Assembly: GCF_030272615.1 (NCBI RefSeq)
Contig: NC_081405.1
Span: forward strand, 313,988,235 to 314,052,234
Source of the DNA: Cryptomeria japonica
Lineage: Eukaryota > Streptophyta > Pinopsida > Cupressales > Cupressaceae
Direction of reading: 5' to 3'
DNA length: 64,000 nt
Below, one piece after another: positions 45,789 to 57,545 of this stretch (position 1 is its first letter; every line of letters starts with the position of its first letter). The position numbers were made by a program, and so were the translations under genes. The notes under the pieces are model-generated. The model was given only the letters and a program-made list of their open reading frames with translations, searched no databases and was not told the DNA's origin.

Positions 45789-46959
45789 ATAAAATAAATT
45801 AATGTCATGTTGAGGCTTTTTATTTGATTGAGCATTTATATTATTTGTGCATTTGATTTATGGGTTATATTATTAATTAACCTTTTTACTTATTTTCTTT
45901 ATTGTTATTTTACGTACTCTTCTCTCTTATTGATGTAATTAATTGTTTACCTCTTTTTACTTATTGGATTTATTGTTTGTTTTACTTACCCTTTTTCCTT
46001 ATTGGTTGAATTTGGAGGATAATATTATTAAATAATATCTTATCTCGATTTTTGAAATAGTTGGTAAATTTATTATTAATTTTATAATTTTGTTTTGGGC
46101 TGTGATTAGGTATAGTTTGGGGAATTAATTTTAAATATGGATTTTTTATTTTGCTCGAGGGCTCTTTGGCTGGAGAATTTATTGAATTTTTTTTTTCTTA
46201 TATTGGATGGAGTTTCTATGAACTTTGGAGGATTGAAGCTTGGATTTTGGATTTTCTTTGTTGTTGGATTTGGGTTTGATTGGTGTCTCTAAATTATTCT
46301 CCAAATTTCATTGACCATTACTTCAATTTTATAGGTTGGTGGTTTTGATCCGAATCGTTTATATATTTTATTTTGAAAGGAAAGATTGTTTGTGAAAGAT
46401 TGTTTCTCGTGTGTGCGTTAATGTATATTTCTATGTATTACAAAAATTATATTTAAAGTTCTATTATTCTGGTTGATGGAAATTTGGTATTGGGAATGCA
46501 TTTGTCGTGAATGGCTTTCGTGACCATGTTAGAGGAAACATGATTTTGTACTTTTTTACCTTATTTCATGATTTAATGAAGGTTATGTAATTTTCCGTGA
46601 AAGGGTTGTGTTTCAAAGATTTTAGATTGTGTTCAACCTTCCATGTCTATGCTTGGGAGGAATTGTCAGATTCTTATTTCCATACGAAAAATATTAGTGT
46701 GTTATGTTGATATGATTTGAATTTTCAATCTTGGTTGTTGAGAATAGAATTTGCATTTTGTATTCTCTCGTGAGCCTTTGAGTGGATTTCTAAAGACTTT
46801 GTATTTTGTATCATGGTTATGCTTTAATTTCACTTGGTCCAGAGTCAAAATTTGTTCACAATATTTTCTGAAATAAATCATAAATTTTTACTTGTGTCTG
46901 AGATGTTTTTTAGTTCTCTATTTCAAATGTGGTAGTCTAGTGAACTTATGTGCTACTTG
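45789..46959. other. No gene seen
   Basis: T-rich sequence with many 'ttattggattta' phrases. I could not recognise an ORF, LTR pair or known repeat. Confidence 0.5.
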
Positions 46960-47240
46960 TTTGGGCATATGCACAATACTGTCTCGTAAATGCACTATTC
47001 TATATCTTATATGCAATGTTCTACTGAGTAAATGTGTTATTGTAATCATCGTATGCACCATTCTTGTTATTAAAAGTGCTCTAATGAATAGTATATGAGC
47101 CATATTATTTGTTGTATGCACTAATCTGTTTGTCTTAAGTGCAAATCAATCAAGAATATGTGCTAGAGTATTTTGTATAAGCGCTAGAGTTTTGAGTAAA
47201 TCCGCTAATGTTTTATGTGAAAGCGTTGTTCTAATGTTTT
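46960..47240 (+). repeat. Decayed 22-bp motif array resembling the AGCGC leader arrays
   Basis: About 13 copies of an ATGCACTATT-like core (atgcacaat, atgcactat, atgcaatgt, atgcaccat, atgcactaat, gtgctaga, agcgctaga, agcgttg) at about 22-nt spacing. The intact forms AGCGCTAGA and AGCGTTG near its end suggest an original AGCGCTATT core. Flanking sequence shows no LTR border I could define. Confidence 0.6.
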
Positions 47241-49224
47241 ACTTTGTCACTCGGTTTCTGCATTAGTTTTCTAAGTCCGTACTTCTGTGAAAGGTTTGAT
47301 TTAGACTGGTTCAATGATTTTCGGTGTTGGTTCTCCCATCTTTTGATACATATGATTTTGAAATGATTATTTGATTTGATTTGATTTTTTTTGGAGAGTT
47401 TGATGATTTTCATTGTATATTGGAATCCTTATATTGATTATCATATACATTATAATTTGCTGGGAATCATCTTTGGGCTATGCCTTTGTATCTAGTCTTG
47501 GAATCTCATATTAGATGAAGTGCTTTGTTGAGACTATTAGTTCCATGATATGGAATTATTGGATAAAGTTGATATTATCATATGGTTTTATTGTGATTAT
47601 GAATCAATTTGGATTCTGGAACCTTTTTGGATGGTTGTATTTGTGATTCTTGAGATTTCATGTATTTTTATTATGTTGATGTTTTACCTTAGGTTTAGGA
47701 ACATGTTAAGGGGAGTGTCTTCCAAGTGGGTGTTGGGGTTCACAAGTGGCTACCAAGGAATCTCATTGGAAGTTTTATTGAATCAAGTGATTAAATTAAT
47801 AAATTAATTTAGGGGTTTGGGTGGATCTCACATTAAACAAGATAATTTGTGGTGCCCCAATCATGGCATAGCGTGACAGTATCGCTATAGGATGAGATTA
47901 GGAAGGAATAGAATGACATGAATTTACTCCCTTGTCTTCACGAGAGGTTGAGTTTGTTCTACATGGGTATCATTTGGGAATCGTGGTCGAGAGAGAGATT
48001 TCCAGGGAAGCCCTTGTTGATGGGCATCGGTGTCTGAGCACTTGGGAAACCCTTGTTGATAGCATGTGATGAAACTCCTTCCCTACATGCATCCTACTAC
48101 CTTAGCCTTGATTTTATGGTTGCATCTAGTGGGTTTTTTTGTGATTTATGAGTAAGCCATGTTGTGTATTATATTCATTTATTTGATGCTGGTCTTATCA
48201 AGAGTTAGTCTTTTATTATGTTCCTTGGAGGTTAGGTGTTAGCCTACGTTTAGAGTGTGTGTGTGCAACCTCATGTCATTCTCTGGAGCACAGGGGTGGA
48301 TCTTTAGGTTCAACATGGTCGAGTGGTTTGATGCCTTATTCCTTTGGGATTCTTCTTTGTTAGATGTTCGTGTGCATTGTGGATTCTTTATCTCTTTAGC
48401 TTATGATTGGATTCTTGGACCAGATATGTTTTATGTTCTTGGTAGAGAGACTTCATTACATCATGTATCTTAGATAATTATCTTGTAACTAGGAACTATA
48501 ATTCATTATTGGAATAGAGTTGTATAGTGGGTGATTCCCTTTTGAAGAATATGAGATGTAATTGGGGTGTCTATTCTTGTAGTTAGAGAGTATGATTCCA
48601 TGTAGGAATAAATGATGAATATTTGTAATGTACATTTTTGTAATATTTGTGACATGAGAGAGTATGTAACACGTTGACTACCTATGTAGATGCATTTAAT
48701 AAGAAATGAGTTGTTATATTTAGAATAGAGGAAATTATCTAGTGGTTGGAAATTGATGATTAGAAACATTTGGATTTGGTGCATTAAAATGAACCCTTCA
48801 TATTGGTAGCGTTATGATTTGGATTTATGATTAAGTGTTATATCTTGATGTTATGTTAAAATGAACCCTTCATATATCTTGATGTTATGTTAAATTAAGA
48901 AGTGATGTTGGGATACCATAGGAAAAGTAAATCTATTGGATGTTATTTTATGTGATGTAAATTATTTCTACTCATGTATTTTTTCTATATATATATAATC
49001 ATGTGCAGTTCATGTATGTATTGTAATTGTTCTTTTTTTATAAAAAAAATTCTCTATTTTTTTAGTTAGTTGGTTAGTTTCTCTAGGGTATTCTTGGTGG
49101 GCATTACAAAGAAGGTAAAAAAGATGAGTTTTGGAGATAATAAAGGCTACCTAAAGATTTTTTTGAAAAAGGTAAAAAAATGGTGGTGGTGTAAAATGGC
49201 TATGATCACTCTATTCTTCCCAAA
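47241..49224. other. No gene seen; small duplication near 48840
   Basis: Noncoding and T-rich. 'atcttgatgttatgttaaaat' and 'gaacccttcatat' are duplicated at about 48786-48900. Short frames at 47550 and 48255 look fortuitous. Confidence 0.45.
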
Positions 49225-50099
49225 CCCTATGCCATGGCAAGCTACTTTGTCACCAACTATTTCATACTAGAAGGGCATTGCACTACTATGCATGGATATC
49301 ACTTCCCAATTCTCAATCATATTAGGCATGATGATAAGATTAATTTTCTTTATTATTTTTTTACTTCTCTATTTGTGAGTATTTTGAAAGAGGTTGTCCT
49401 TCTGTTCTATCAAAGGCTTATTTATGCTTGATACCAGTATGCCTTCAATAGTTGACCTCATCAGAGCCATTTTGTTTCCCTTGCTATGCATTTTTAGTTT
49501 AGAGAAGATGCCCCTTTCTTCTCTATTTGAATTGAACTTATTGAAACTAACCCCTTACTGAATAGTGAAGAAACCCCTGTGTCAAAGATTATGAGTAAAA
49601 AACCCAAAGAAGAGCTAGTTTTAGAAGCCCTTGAGGTTGCCTTGCTAAGAAAAACCCTTGAAAAAAGAAAAGATGCTATGCCCAAAAATAGCTTAGCTAA
49701 AGTGAGGAAAATTGGGAAAGACTCCAGTAAAAATATAGATAATAATTGATTTGGACATGCTTGACTCTGATGCAAAGGAGGAAATCCTGCATGAACATGA
49801 GAAACAAGAGGGTATCTTTAGAGAAAGACACTGTACTGACCTCCTCGCAAAGGATTAAAAAAATAATTTTGAAACAAAAGAGGCTTTCCCTAATCTTGCA
49901 AAGGTCTTTACCCCTGAGGGTGATGATGGTTCCTCAAATGATGACTCGAAGGATGATTATTTCCAAGAGGTGGAGGAAGAGAAAGTGGGTGATATCAAGG
50001 AGGACTCAGAGGGGTTAAGTGAATCACATGAAGAAAAAGATATTTCAGACCAAAATTTCCCTTCTCTGGTGGTGTTTCAAGATGATGAAATGGTGTCAT
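49225..50099 (+). pseudogene. Degenerate coding remnant of unknown transposon-type protein
   Basis: A run of coding-like sequence in several frames: ILEGHCTTMHGYHFPILNHI and HDDKINFLYYFF at 49235-49400, a Lys-rich stretch (49590-49740), and an acidic stretch (EGDDGSSNDDSKDD, EVEEEKVGDIKEDSEG at about 49915-50010) ending in LLATTLKEN. I do not recognise the family. The copia LTR at 50100 cuts it off. Confidence 0.4.
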
Positions 50100-50954
50100 T
50101 GTTGGCAACAACATTGAAGGAAAACTGAGGGGGGAGGGGGTGAATCAGTTTTCATCAGATCAACAAACTTAACCACAATTACAACTATGATAAACTGCAA
50201 CAACAACAAAGATAAAAAATTTGATAACACAACACACAAGACCAAAATTTTGACATGGAAAACCTGGTTAAGGGAAAAACCATAGTGGGAACCTACCCAC
50301 AATAAGATGATACTCTGTAGTAGTATGTGAAAATATTACAGTGCAGAATGCACTTGCATTCAGGCTCACTACCTAGATCTCAAAAATATAATAACCTGGA
50401 AGGCTACAACCCCCAGAGAAGTCTCATTGACTTACAACAAGATTCAGACTACAATCCAGAAGGAATGAACTACAATAATAGCATCTACTAATGCCAGATG
50501 ACAGTTTTGGTTAAGTACATATGTCTGCTTTGCAACCCTCCAAAACTCTGCTCAATCAATCGAAGGATGAATTCCTTTGTTCGTACATACATTATTCTTT
50601 GTTAATGCAGACACAACCTTATACCTAAATTACATGAATTTATCACCTATTTATAAATTCATTAACCTTGACAACAAGGTCGGCTAAATTCTCAACTCAC
50701 AATTACAAAATTACATTACATGATACAAAGATCGACCACCGAACCAATATAATGATATACATGATATAACATGTACCTAAAAAAAATCTCCAAATACGCA
50801 AGACCACTGGAAATCTCGCCAAGATCAACCACAACATGCTACACCACCAAGAATACCGTATAACACGAAGAACATCACTGAATCATGAAAATCACCAAAA
50901 ACTCACACAACGATCAATGTAGCTCATCAAAACAAATAGGACTCGACTAAGAAA
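50100..50954 (-). repeat. Truncated LTR of copia family 2 (left copy)
   Basis: On the + strand it starts TGTTGGCAACA, with a G-run and gtgaatcag, and matches 56875-57545 along their shared length. It stops at 50954 with no proper LTR terminus, where a different LTR begins. Confidence 0.75.
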
Positions 50955-52328
50955 TGTTGGGGTCTGAGAACATTGAGAGGGGGGGGGGTGAATCAGTGTT
51001 CTGCCAGAATCAACAATTTTTAACTTTCTAAACCATGCATGTATGTACTGGTAAACAAATAAGCATATAACAAGAAGCAAATAAACCATCCACATAAATT
51101 AACACCATAACACACATAATTTATATGTGGAAAACCTCAATGAGGAAAAACCACGGTGGGATTTGTGACCCACAATATCAGTTCACTGGCCATATGAAAA
51201 GATATTACATAAAATAGGGGCCTGCACTTGCAAGAAGGCACACTGCCTAGAGCATACTGCTCATCACTAAATAGCCTCACTGACTACAAGCTTTCTGCCA
51301 AAGTAAATTACTGAAAATGAACTCAAGAATGCATTTGCTATGCCAGATAGAGTTCCAAATCTAGTTCTGCTCTGTACTAGTTCACAAACTTGAACTATTA
51401 CTGGTATTACTTCTCCTCTAGGAATGATTTCCAAGATATCCGTAGATCATTGCATGATATAATGTTTGCAAACAAAAATTATCTCTATACATATATTTCG
51501 CATCTCACAGTTCTACTATATGTCTATCTCTATTCCATCATTATCACATCATTTATTAAATTGATCTAGCAGACTGACTTATATACCTATTACACATGAT
51601 ATGACATATGTCGGCTTACAATGCATTTACAAAAGATATTCAATGTCGGCCTCGATAATAATTACAATTTTTTTTTTCCTTGATGTCGACTTCCTTGAAG
51701 TATTGATGTCGGTGTCGATGTCGATGTAGGCTTGAATGGTTCCAATGACGGTATCTGCCAGTATATGCCTCCTAGTACCGGTTTGTGACTTCCATCAAAT
51801 CTTGTTGCCATCAATGACAACAAACTAAATCCAATGAGTGTCAATTACCAACAGGAAACACCAACAAGCATGTTAGAATCATCAGTAACAACTGTACCAT
51901 CACCACTTATCAAATCTCCATTGATCAACATCTGAACCTCAAGAACACCCAAACAACAACTATCATGAAGAAAGATAATCTATGGAGTACCAAATCACAA
52001 ACCATGTGAAATGAAGATACATATCAACATCCCAAATAATCTCCCAAAATCTCAGCTCAAGATCGGATCACACTAGAATATACTGTAGGAAATACCAAAC
52101 TCTGCAAACCACCGATAAGAAAAAACAAACTATAAACCAGATCATATGATATGATCAGTTAAGATTCCTGTATCATAGAAACCAATACAGAAGGATAAAA
52201 TGACACTAGAAATACTCCATATACCAAACCATGATCCCAATAAACCAATCTGCAATCACTAGAGCAATAAATCACATGAATATGTTGACATCAATGATAA
52301 CATATCCTACTAGTAGCAATGTCCAATA
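50955..52328 (-). repeat. LTR of copia family 3
   Basis: On the + strand it reads TGTTGGGGTCTG to GTCCAATA and is followed by a polypurine tract (on the - strand ccaaagggggagat). The last two bases are probably a decayed CA. It contains the same G-run and gtggaaaacc block as the other copia LTRs, but differs in most of its length from family 2. Confidence 0.75.
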
Positions 52329-52652
52329 ATCTCCCCCTTTGGAATTGATGGCAACATATGAATGTGAAAAACAATCAATACAAAGAAAGAAAACATCTCC
52401 AGCAAACTCCCCCTAAGATCAAGAAGATAAAACAATTTTTCACATGCTTCTCTCCCCCTTTGACATCAATGACAAATATTCTCAAAATAGAAAACCAAAT
52501 TCTCCCCTTTTGACAAACAAAACATGATTCCCTCCCCCTTAAAAAGATAAGCAATCCAACATACTACTCTCTAGAGGAGCAACATAAACCCATCAATCCA
52601 GACAAAAAGATAAAGTATGTGAGGTCCACTGGATTGATGCAACTCAATGCGT
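52329..52652 (-). promoter_or_regulatory. copia-2 3' untranslated region with several polypurine runs
   Basis: On the - strand five runs occur: ttaaggggga, aaaaggggagaa, caaagggggagag, ttagggggagt and ccaaagggggagat. The last is next to the LTR and is the likely plus-strand primer. Confidence 0.65.
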
Positions 52653-53460
52653 CTAGTTCTCATCAAGAGGGGTACATACCCCTAACTTGTCTCTCATATA
52701 GACAAATGTATCTGTAGGAAAAGGCTTGGTAAAAATATCAGCAATTTGTTCCTTTTTAGACACATACTCTAGCTTCACTTCCTCTTCATTGACTTTTTAT
52801 CTCAAGAAATGATACTTGATTGATACATGTTTAGTCTTTGAATGTTGCACCAGGTTCTTTGACATATTAATAGCACTGGAATGATCACAATATATGACAA
52901 TAGGCTCATCATAGATAACTCTGATATCCTTCAACATTTGCATCATCCAAACTACCCGAGTGCAGTTACTAGCAGCAACAATGTACTCAGCTTCAACAGT
53001 AGATAGGGACATTGAATCCTATTTCTTACTGTCCATGAGTTTGGTTTCTTACCCAAAAAGAATGCACCACTAGAGGTACTCTTCCATTTATCAACATCAC
53101 TAGCCCAATCAACATTAGCATAAGCACATAACATGAAATCATCATTCCTCAGATACCACAAACCATAATGCTCTATTCCTTTCAAGTATCTGAATATCCC
53201 TTTTACAACAGTGACATGACTCTCTTTCAGATTAGCTTGATATCTAGAAGCCATGCACACAACATGCATAATGTTAGGTCTATTCTGAGTCAAGTATAGA
53301 TATCCACCAACCATAGATCTGTACAAGGTATGATTAGCTTTCAAAGATTCATCATTTTTAGATAATTTGTAGCCACTCACCATAGGAGTTCCAACTGGTT
53401 TAGAATATTCTAACCCAAACTTCTTCAACAATTCCTTCACATATTTAGCTTGATATATAA
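52653..53460 (-). pseudogene. pol: copia-2 RNase H
   Basis: It reads LKKFGLEYSKPVGTPMV, YRSMVGGYLYLTQNRPNIM, YANVDWASDVDKWKSTSSG and, after a frame change near 53000, SLSTVEAEYIVAASNC, IYCDHSSAINMSKN and FTKPFPTDTF to TAG 52653-52655. The catalytic DEDD positions are mostly present; the first Asp of the usual YADADWA is Asn here (YANVDWA). A TAA near 52798 interrupts the C-terminal part. Confidence 0.82.
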
Positions 53461-53539
53461 AAATACCTTTTCTGGTCTATGAAATCTACAATCCTAAGAA
53501 AAATTTCATCACTCCTATCATAAACATCTCAAATTCTTT

Positions 53540-54411
53540 CTACATATCACCGACAAAATTCATACTCAAGTTATCATCTCCTCCAAAGATAATATCATCA
53601 ACAAAAACTTCAGCAATCAAAATGTTATCATTCTCAATCTTGAATAAAGATTAATATCAACACTACCTTTATTAAATCCCAATTTCAACAAATACTTATC
53701 CAATCTAGCATACCAGGCTCTAGGGGCTTGTTTCAATACATAAAGAGATTTCTTTAGTCTGCATACCATGTCTCCATCATCTGTTAATGAAAATCTACCA
53801 AGTTGCTCAATGTAGACTTCTTCATCAAGATAACCATTCAAGAAGGATGACTTGACATCCATCTGATATACCTTCAAATCCTTATAAGAAGCATATGCAA
53901 GCAATAGTATAACAGCTTCAAGTCTAGCTACTGGAGCAAAAGTCTCCTCATAATCAATTCCTTCTTTCTATGAATATCCTTTGCATACTAGTCTTTCTTT
54001 ATTCCTAACAAATTCATCGACTTCATTCAATTTGTTCCTGAATGCCCATTTATTACTAATCACATTCTTGTCTTTAGGTCTAGGCACATGTTCCCATGTG
54101 TTATTCTTTTCAATTTGATTCAATTCTTCTTCCATAGCCCTTATCCAATTTTCATTTTTTCAAGCCTCAACAACATCTTTCAGATCAATTTTAGAAATCA
54201 AACATACCTTTTTAGTAGGTAACCTTCTTCTAGTCATCACACCTTTGTTTTTATCACCAATGATTTAATTTTTAGAGAGATTCAATCTTACATACCTCAA
54301 AGTATTTTGATTATTTTGATTTTCAGGTTCCTGCACCTCTTCAAAGACAACAACAACATTCGGATTAGCTGTCTCTACCAGATCATTCTGCTTCAATTCT
54401 CCAGCTTGATT
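53540..54411 (-). pseudogene. pol: copia-2 reverse transcriptase
   Basis: Frame-broken copia RT. 53904-53617 reads [21 protein letters not shown] and [20 protein letters not shown]. The active-site region (VDDIIFGG, about 53590) lies in another frame. The upstream part (54000-54170, RT fingers) has several stops. Confidence 0.78.
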
Positions 54412-55328
54412 TCATGTTAAAACAACATCATAATCATCATATCTACATGATCTGATTTCCTTTCCATAGTTCTCATCAACCTTCACATTTTCACTCTCCA
54501 CTATCTTTCTCAATCTCTTATTGTAGCACCGGTAGGATTTTCTCTTAGTTGAATATCCCAAGAAAATTCCTTCATCACTTCTTGCATCAAACTTTCTTAT
54601 ATTGTCATCTTTGTTGATATAACACTTTCTTCCAAAAATTTTGAAATATCTCATAGTAGGAACATGACCAAACGATAGCTCATAAGGAGTCTTATTGGTA
54701 TCACCTTTTATATGCACTCGGTTTCAAATCTATAAACAAAAATGCTAATAGATTATCTCCAATAGATATTTGGAACATTCCCTTCAATCAACATAGTCCT
54801 TGTAGCATCCAGGATAGTCCTGTTCTTCCTTTCAACAACTCCATTCTATTGTGGGGTTCTAGGAGTAGATAACTGTCTTCTAATTCCATGCTTCTCACAG
54901 AATGAATCAAACTCACCGAAACAAAATTCTCCTCCTCTGTCAGATCTCATAAATTTCACCTTCAATCCTATCTCAGTCTCAACCTTTGCTTTGAATATCT
55001 TGAATTTATCTAATGCTTCTAATTTCTCCTTCAAAAAGATAACCCACATCATTCTAGAATAATCATCAATTAGTAACATAAAATATCTGTCACCTTGCAC
55101 ACTTCTAATATTTGTAGGTCCACATACGTCAGTATGCACAAGATCTAGCAATCCATCAAATGTATACTGCTTAGTCTTGAAAAAAATCTTTGTTTTCTTT
55201 CCCATTTGACATTCCTTACATACTGGATTCACATGCTTAACAATTTTAATCAAACCTCTAACAACTTGTGTAGAACTGATCTTAATCATTGAATCAAAAT
55301 TAACATGACACATTCTCTTATGCCACAA
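54412..55328 (-). pseudogene. int: copia-2 integrase
   Basis: 55328-54846 includes the zinc-binding part (WHKRMCHVNF, CKECQMGKKTK) and the core with Asp in MLLIDDYSRMMW and Asp in MRSDRGGEF. The Glu is in VVERKNRTILDATRT, just past the TAG at 54846. The C-terminal part is 54717-54412 (KTPYELSFGHVPTMRYFKIF). Confidence 0.83.
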
Positions 55329-55490
55329 CCAACTTTCATCAATCTAAGCAATCAAACAAATTTTCTCACTAGCATTCAAATGAAAGATGTTACCCTCAGT
55401 CTTAGTTCCTGATGCAATCTCTATACCAAAGGCATTTAGGATCTTGCATTTTTCATTCTTGAATTGCAAATCATAACCTTTTTCTACCAT

Positions 55491-55700
55491 CTATCCAACA
55501 CTTAAAAGATTATGCTTCAAACCTTCAACATACAGGACATCATCAGTGTTATGCTCACCATAAAAAAAAATAGAACCTCTACCATAGATCACACAGGCTT
55601 TGTCATCTCCAGATCTTACTATTCGACCATCATACCTTTCCATATTCACAAATTTTCTTTTATCATTGGTCATATGATGTGAACAACCACTGTCAATCAC
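55491..55700 (-). pseudogene. copia-2 protease
   Basis: IDSGCSHHMTNDKRKF with an intact D-S-G, then VLYVEGLKHNLLSVG, which leads to the GAG-pre-integrase region in 55330-55490. Confidence 0.83.
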
Positions 55701-55819
55701 CTATTCATCTTTCTCTTCAACTTTAGTAGCTAAAGCTTTCTCCTCAATAATGCAGCTTGTGGAATCAACATATACCTGTCCATCTTCTTTAATAGCAATA
55801 AACTCAACTTCATCTCCTT

Positions 55820-56818
55820 CTAATTCTTCATCTGCAACACCTTCATCAACAACATAATAAGAATTCTTCTAATGCTTATACTTTCGGTTAGGCTTATCAT
55901 ACTTCTCATGCTTCTCATATCTATTATTCTTATCATGCTTATCAAATTTATCATTCCTATCATATTTAAACATTCTCTCTCTGGGCATCCAGAAGAAAAG
56001 TGTCCTATCTTATTCCAAGAAAAAAATTTTAGAGGCAATTTTCCATCATACTTACCAGCTCCCTTAGGCAGTCTCTGGGAAATCAGTGCTTCAAGCTCAT
56101 CCAATTCTCTTTCTTTCTCTTCCATCTCTCTTCTATCTATTTTATAACTAGATTTTCTGCATTCTTCAAGATCATACTTCTACTTTTTGGATATAGATGC
56201 TCTAAATGTTGTCTCAGACTTTCCATGTGATTCACCAAATTCACTCAGTTCAAATGCAACAATCTTTCCAACCAACATATCTCTTGTCACAGTAGTCACA
56301 CTCCAAATCTCATCAATAGCAGCTACCTTATATTTGTAAGCAGGAGGCAATGAAATTTCATCTTCTTCAAGGGTTCCACCGACACATCTGATACCTAGGA
56401 CAAATTCATTCACCTTAGCCATGAAAGAGTTTATGTTCTCATCTTCTCCCATCTTCAATATCTCACACTTTCCTTTCAAACTTTGCAACTTAGAAACTTT
56501 GACTTGTTTATGTTTTTCATACAAGGTCTCAAGCTTCTCCTAGATCTCATGTGCAGTCTAAATTCCCATTACATTTGTCATTTCTGAATCAGTTAGTGCA
56601 GTCAACAATGCTTCCTTATCTCTAATATTATTTTCAGCTTTCTTGATCTCATCAACAACAACCGGTCCATTTGAAGGAACATAATAGGTGTTCTTTGTAA
56701 TATTCAAGTAATCCTCTCCAAGACATGTCAAGTGCACCTCCATCCGGTTCTTCCATATAGCATAGTTACTTTCATCAAATCTCAAACTCTCCTTAAAGAT
56801 AACACCTCTAGTTGCCAT
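55820..56818 (-). pseudogene. gag: copia-2 gag
   Basis: The ATG is at 56816-56818 (MATRGVIFKE). It reads RFDESNYAIWKNRMEVHL, a TAG near 56558, then KVSKLQSLKGKCEILKMGE and EDENINSFMAKVNEFV. The knuckle has lost its first two cysteines (FFSWNKIGHFSSGC, expected C at the first and fourth positions). After it comes a run of Met/Ile-rich shifted sequence. Confidence 0.83.
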
Positions 56819-56860
56819 TCCAGATCTCCTCAAGCGGTTAAGCTTCTTCTGAAGGATCTA

Positions 56861-56872
56861 GCTCTAATACCA
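56861..56872 (-). promoter_or_regulatory. Primer binding site of copia-2 (initiator Met tRNA type)
   Basis: On the - strand it reads TGGTATTAGAGC, one base from the usual TGGTATCAGAGC, 2 nt from the LTR. Confidence 0.78.
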
Positions 56873-56874
56873 AT

Positions 56875-57545
56875 TGTTGGCAGCAAAAATGAAGGAAAAA
56901 TGAGAGAGGGGGGGTGAATTAGTTTTCACCGGATCAACAAACTTAACCACAATCACAAATATGATAAATTGAAGCAACAAAAAAGATATACAAATTGATA
57001 ATACAATACACAACACCAAGATTTTGACATGGAAAACCCGGGTAAGGGAAAAACCACGGTGGGAACCTACCCACAATAAGATGATACTTTGTATTAGTAT
57101 TTGAAAATATTACAATGGGGAATGCACCTGTATTCAAGCTCATTTCCTATATATCATTGGTCAAAAATATAATAACCTGGAAGGCTACAACCCTTAGGGA
57201 AGTCTCACTGAATTACAACAAGATTCAAATTGCAATCCAGAAGGAATGAACTGCAATAATAGAATCTGCTAATGCCTGATGAGAGTTTAGGTTAAGCACA
57301 TATGTCTTCTCTGCAACCCTCCAAAACTCTACTCAATCACATCGAAGGATGAATTCCTTTGTTCACACATACACCATTCTTTAAAAATTCAGACACAACC
57401 TTATACCTAAATTACATGACTATCACCTATTTATAAAATTCATCAACCTTAACAACAAGGTCGACTAAACTCTCAACTCACAATTACAAAATTAGATTAC
57501 ACAATACAAAGATCAACCACCAGACCAATATAATGATATACATGA
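56875..57545 (-). repeat. copia-2 5' LTR (family 2), cut by gypsy-2
   Basis: Starts TGTTGGCAGC on the + strand, aligns with 50100-50770, and breaks off after gatatacatga where gypsy-2 begins. The remainder would lie beyond the window. Confidence 0.85.
57541..57545. repeat. Presumed target site of gypsy-2 (catga), left copy
   Basis: These five bases precede the gypsy-2 LTR. The partner copy lies outside the window, so this is unverified. Confidence 0.5.

Larger units (their letters stand above)
52329..56874 (-). mobile_element. copia-2 internal region, flanked by LTRs of two families
   Basis: Complete copia order on the - strand: primer site, gag, protease, integrase, RT, RNase H, 3' untranslated region with polypurine runs. 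The 5' side (right) is a family 2 LTR and the 3' side (left) a family 3 LTR, with more family 2 LTR outside it. The unit is chimeric or the product of a nested insertion and deletion. Confidence 0.8.

Noticed and set aside
47818-48100. Possible LTR start near tgtggtgccccaatcatggc
   Set aside because: I found no matching second copy, target duplication or primer site.
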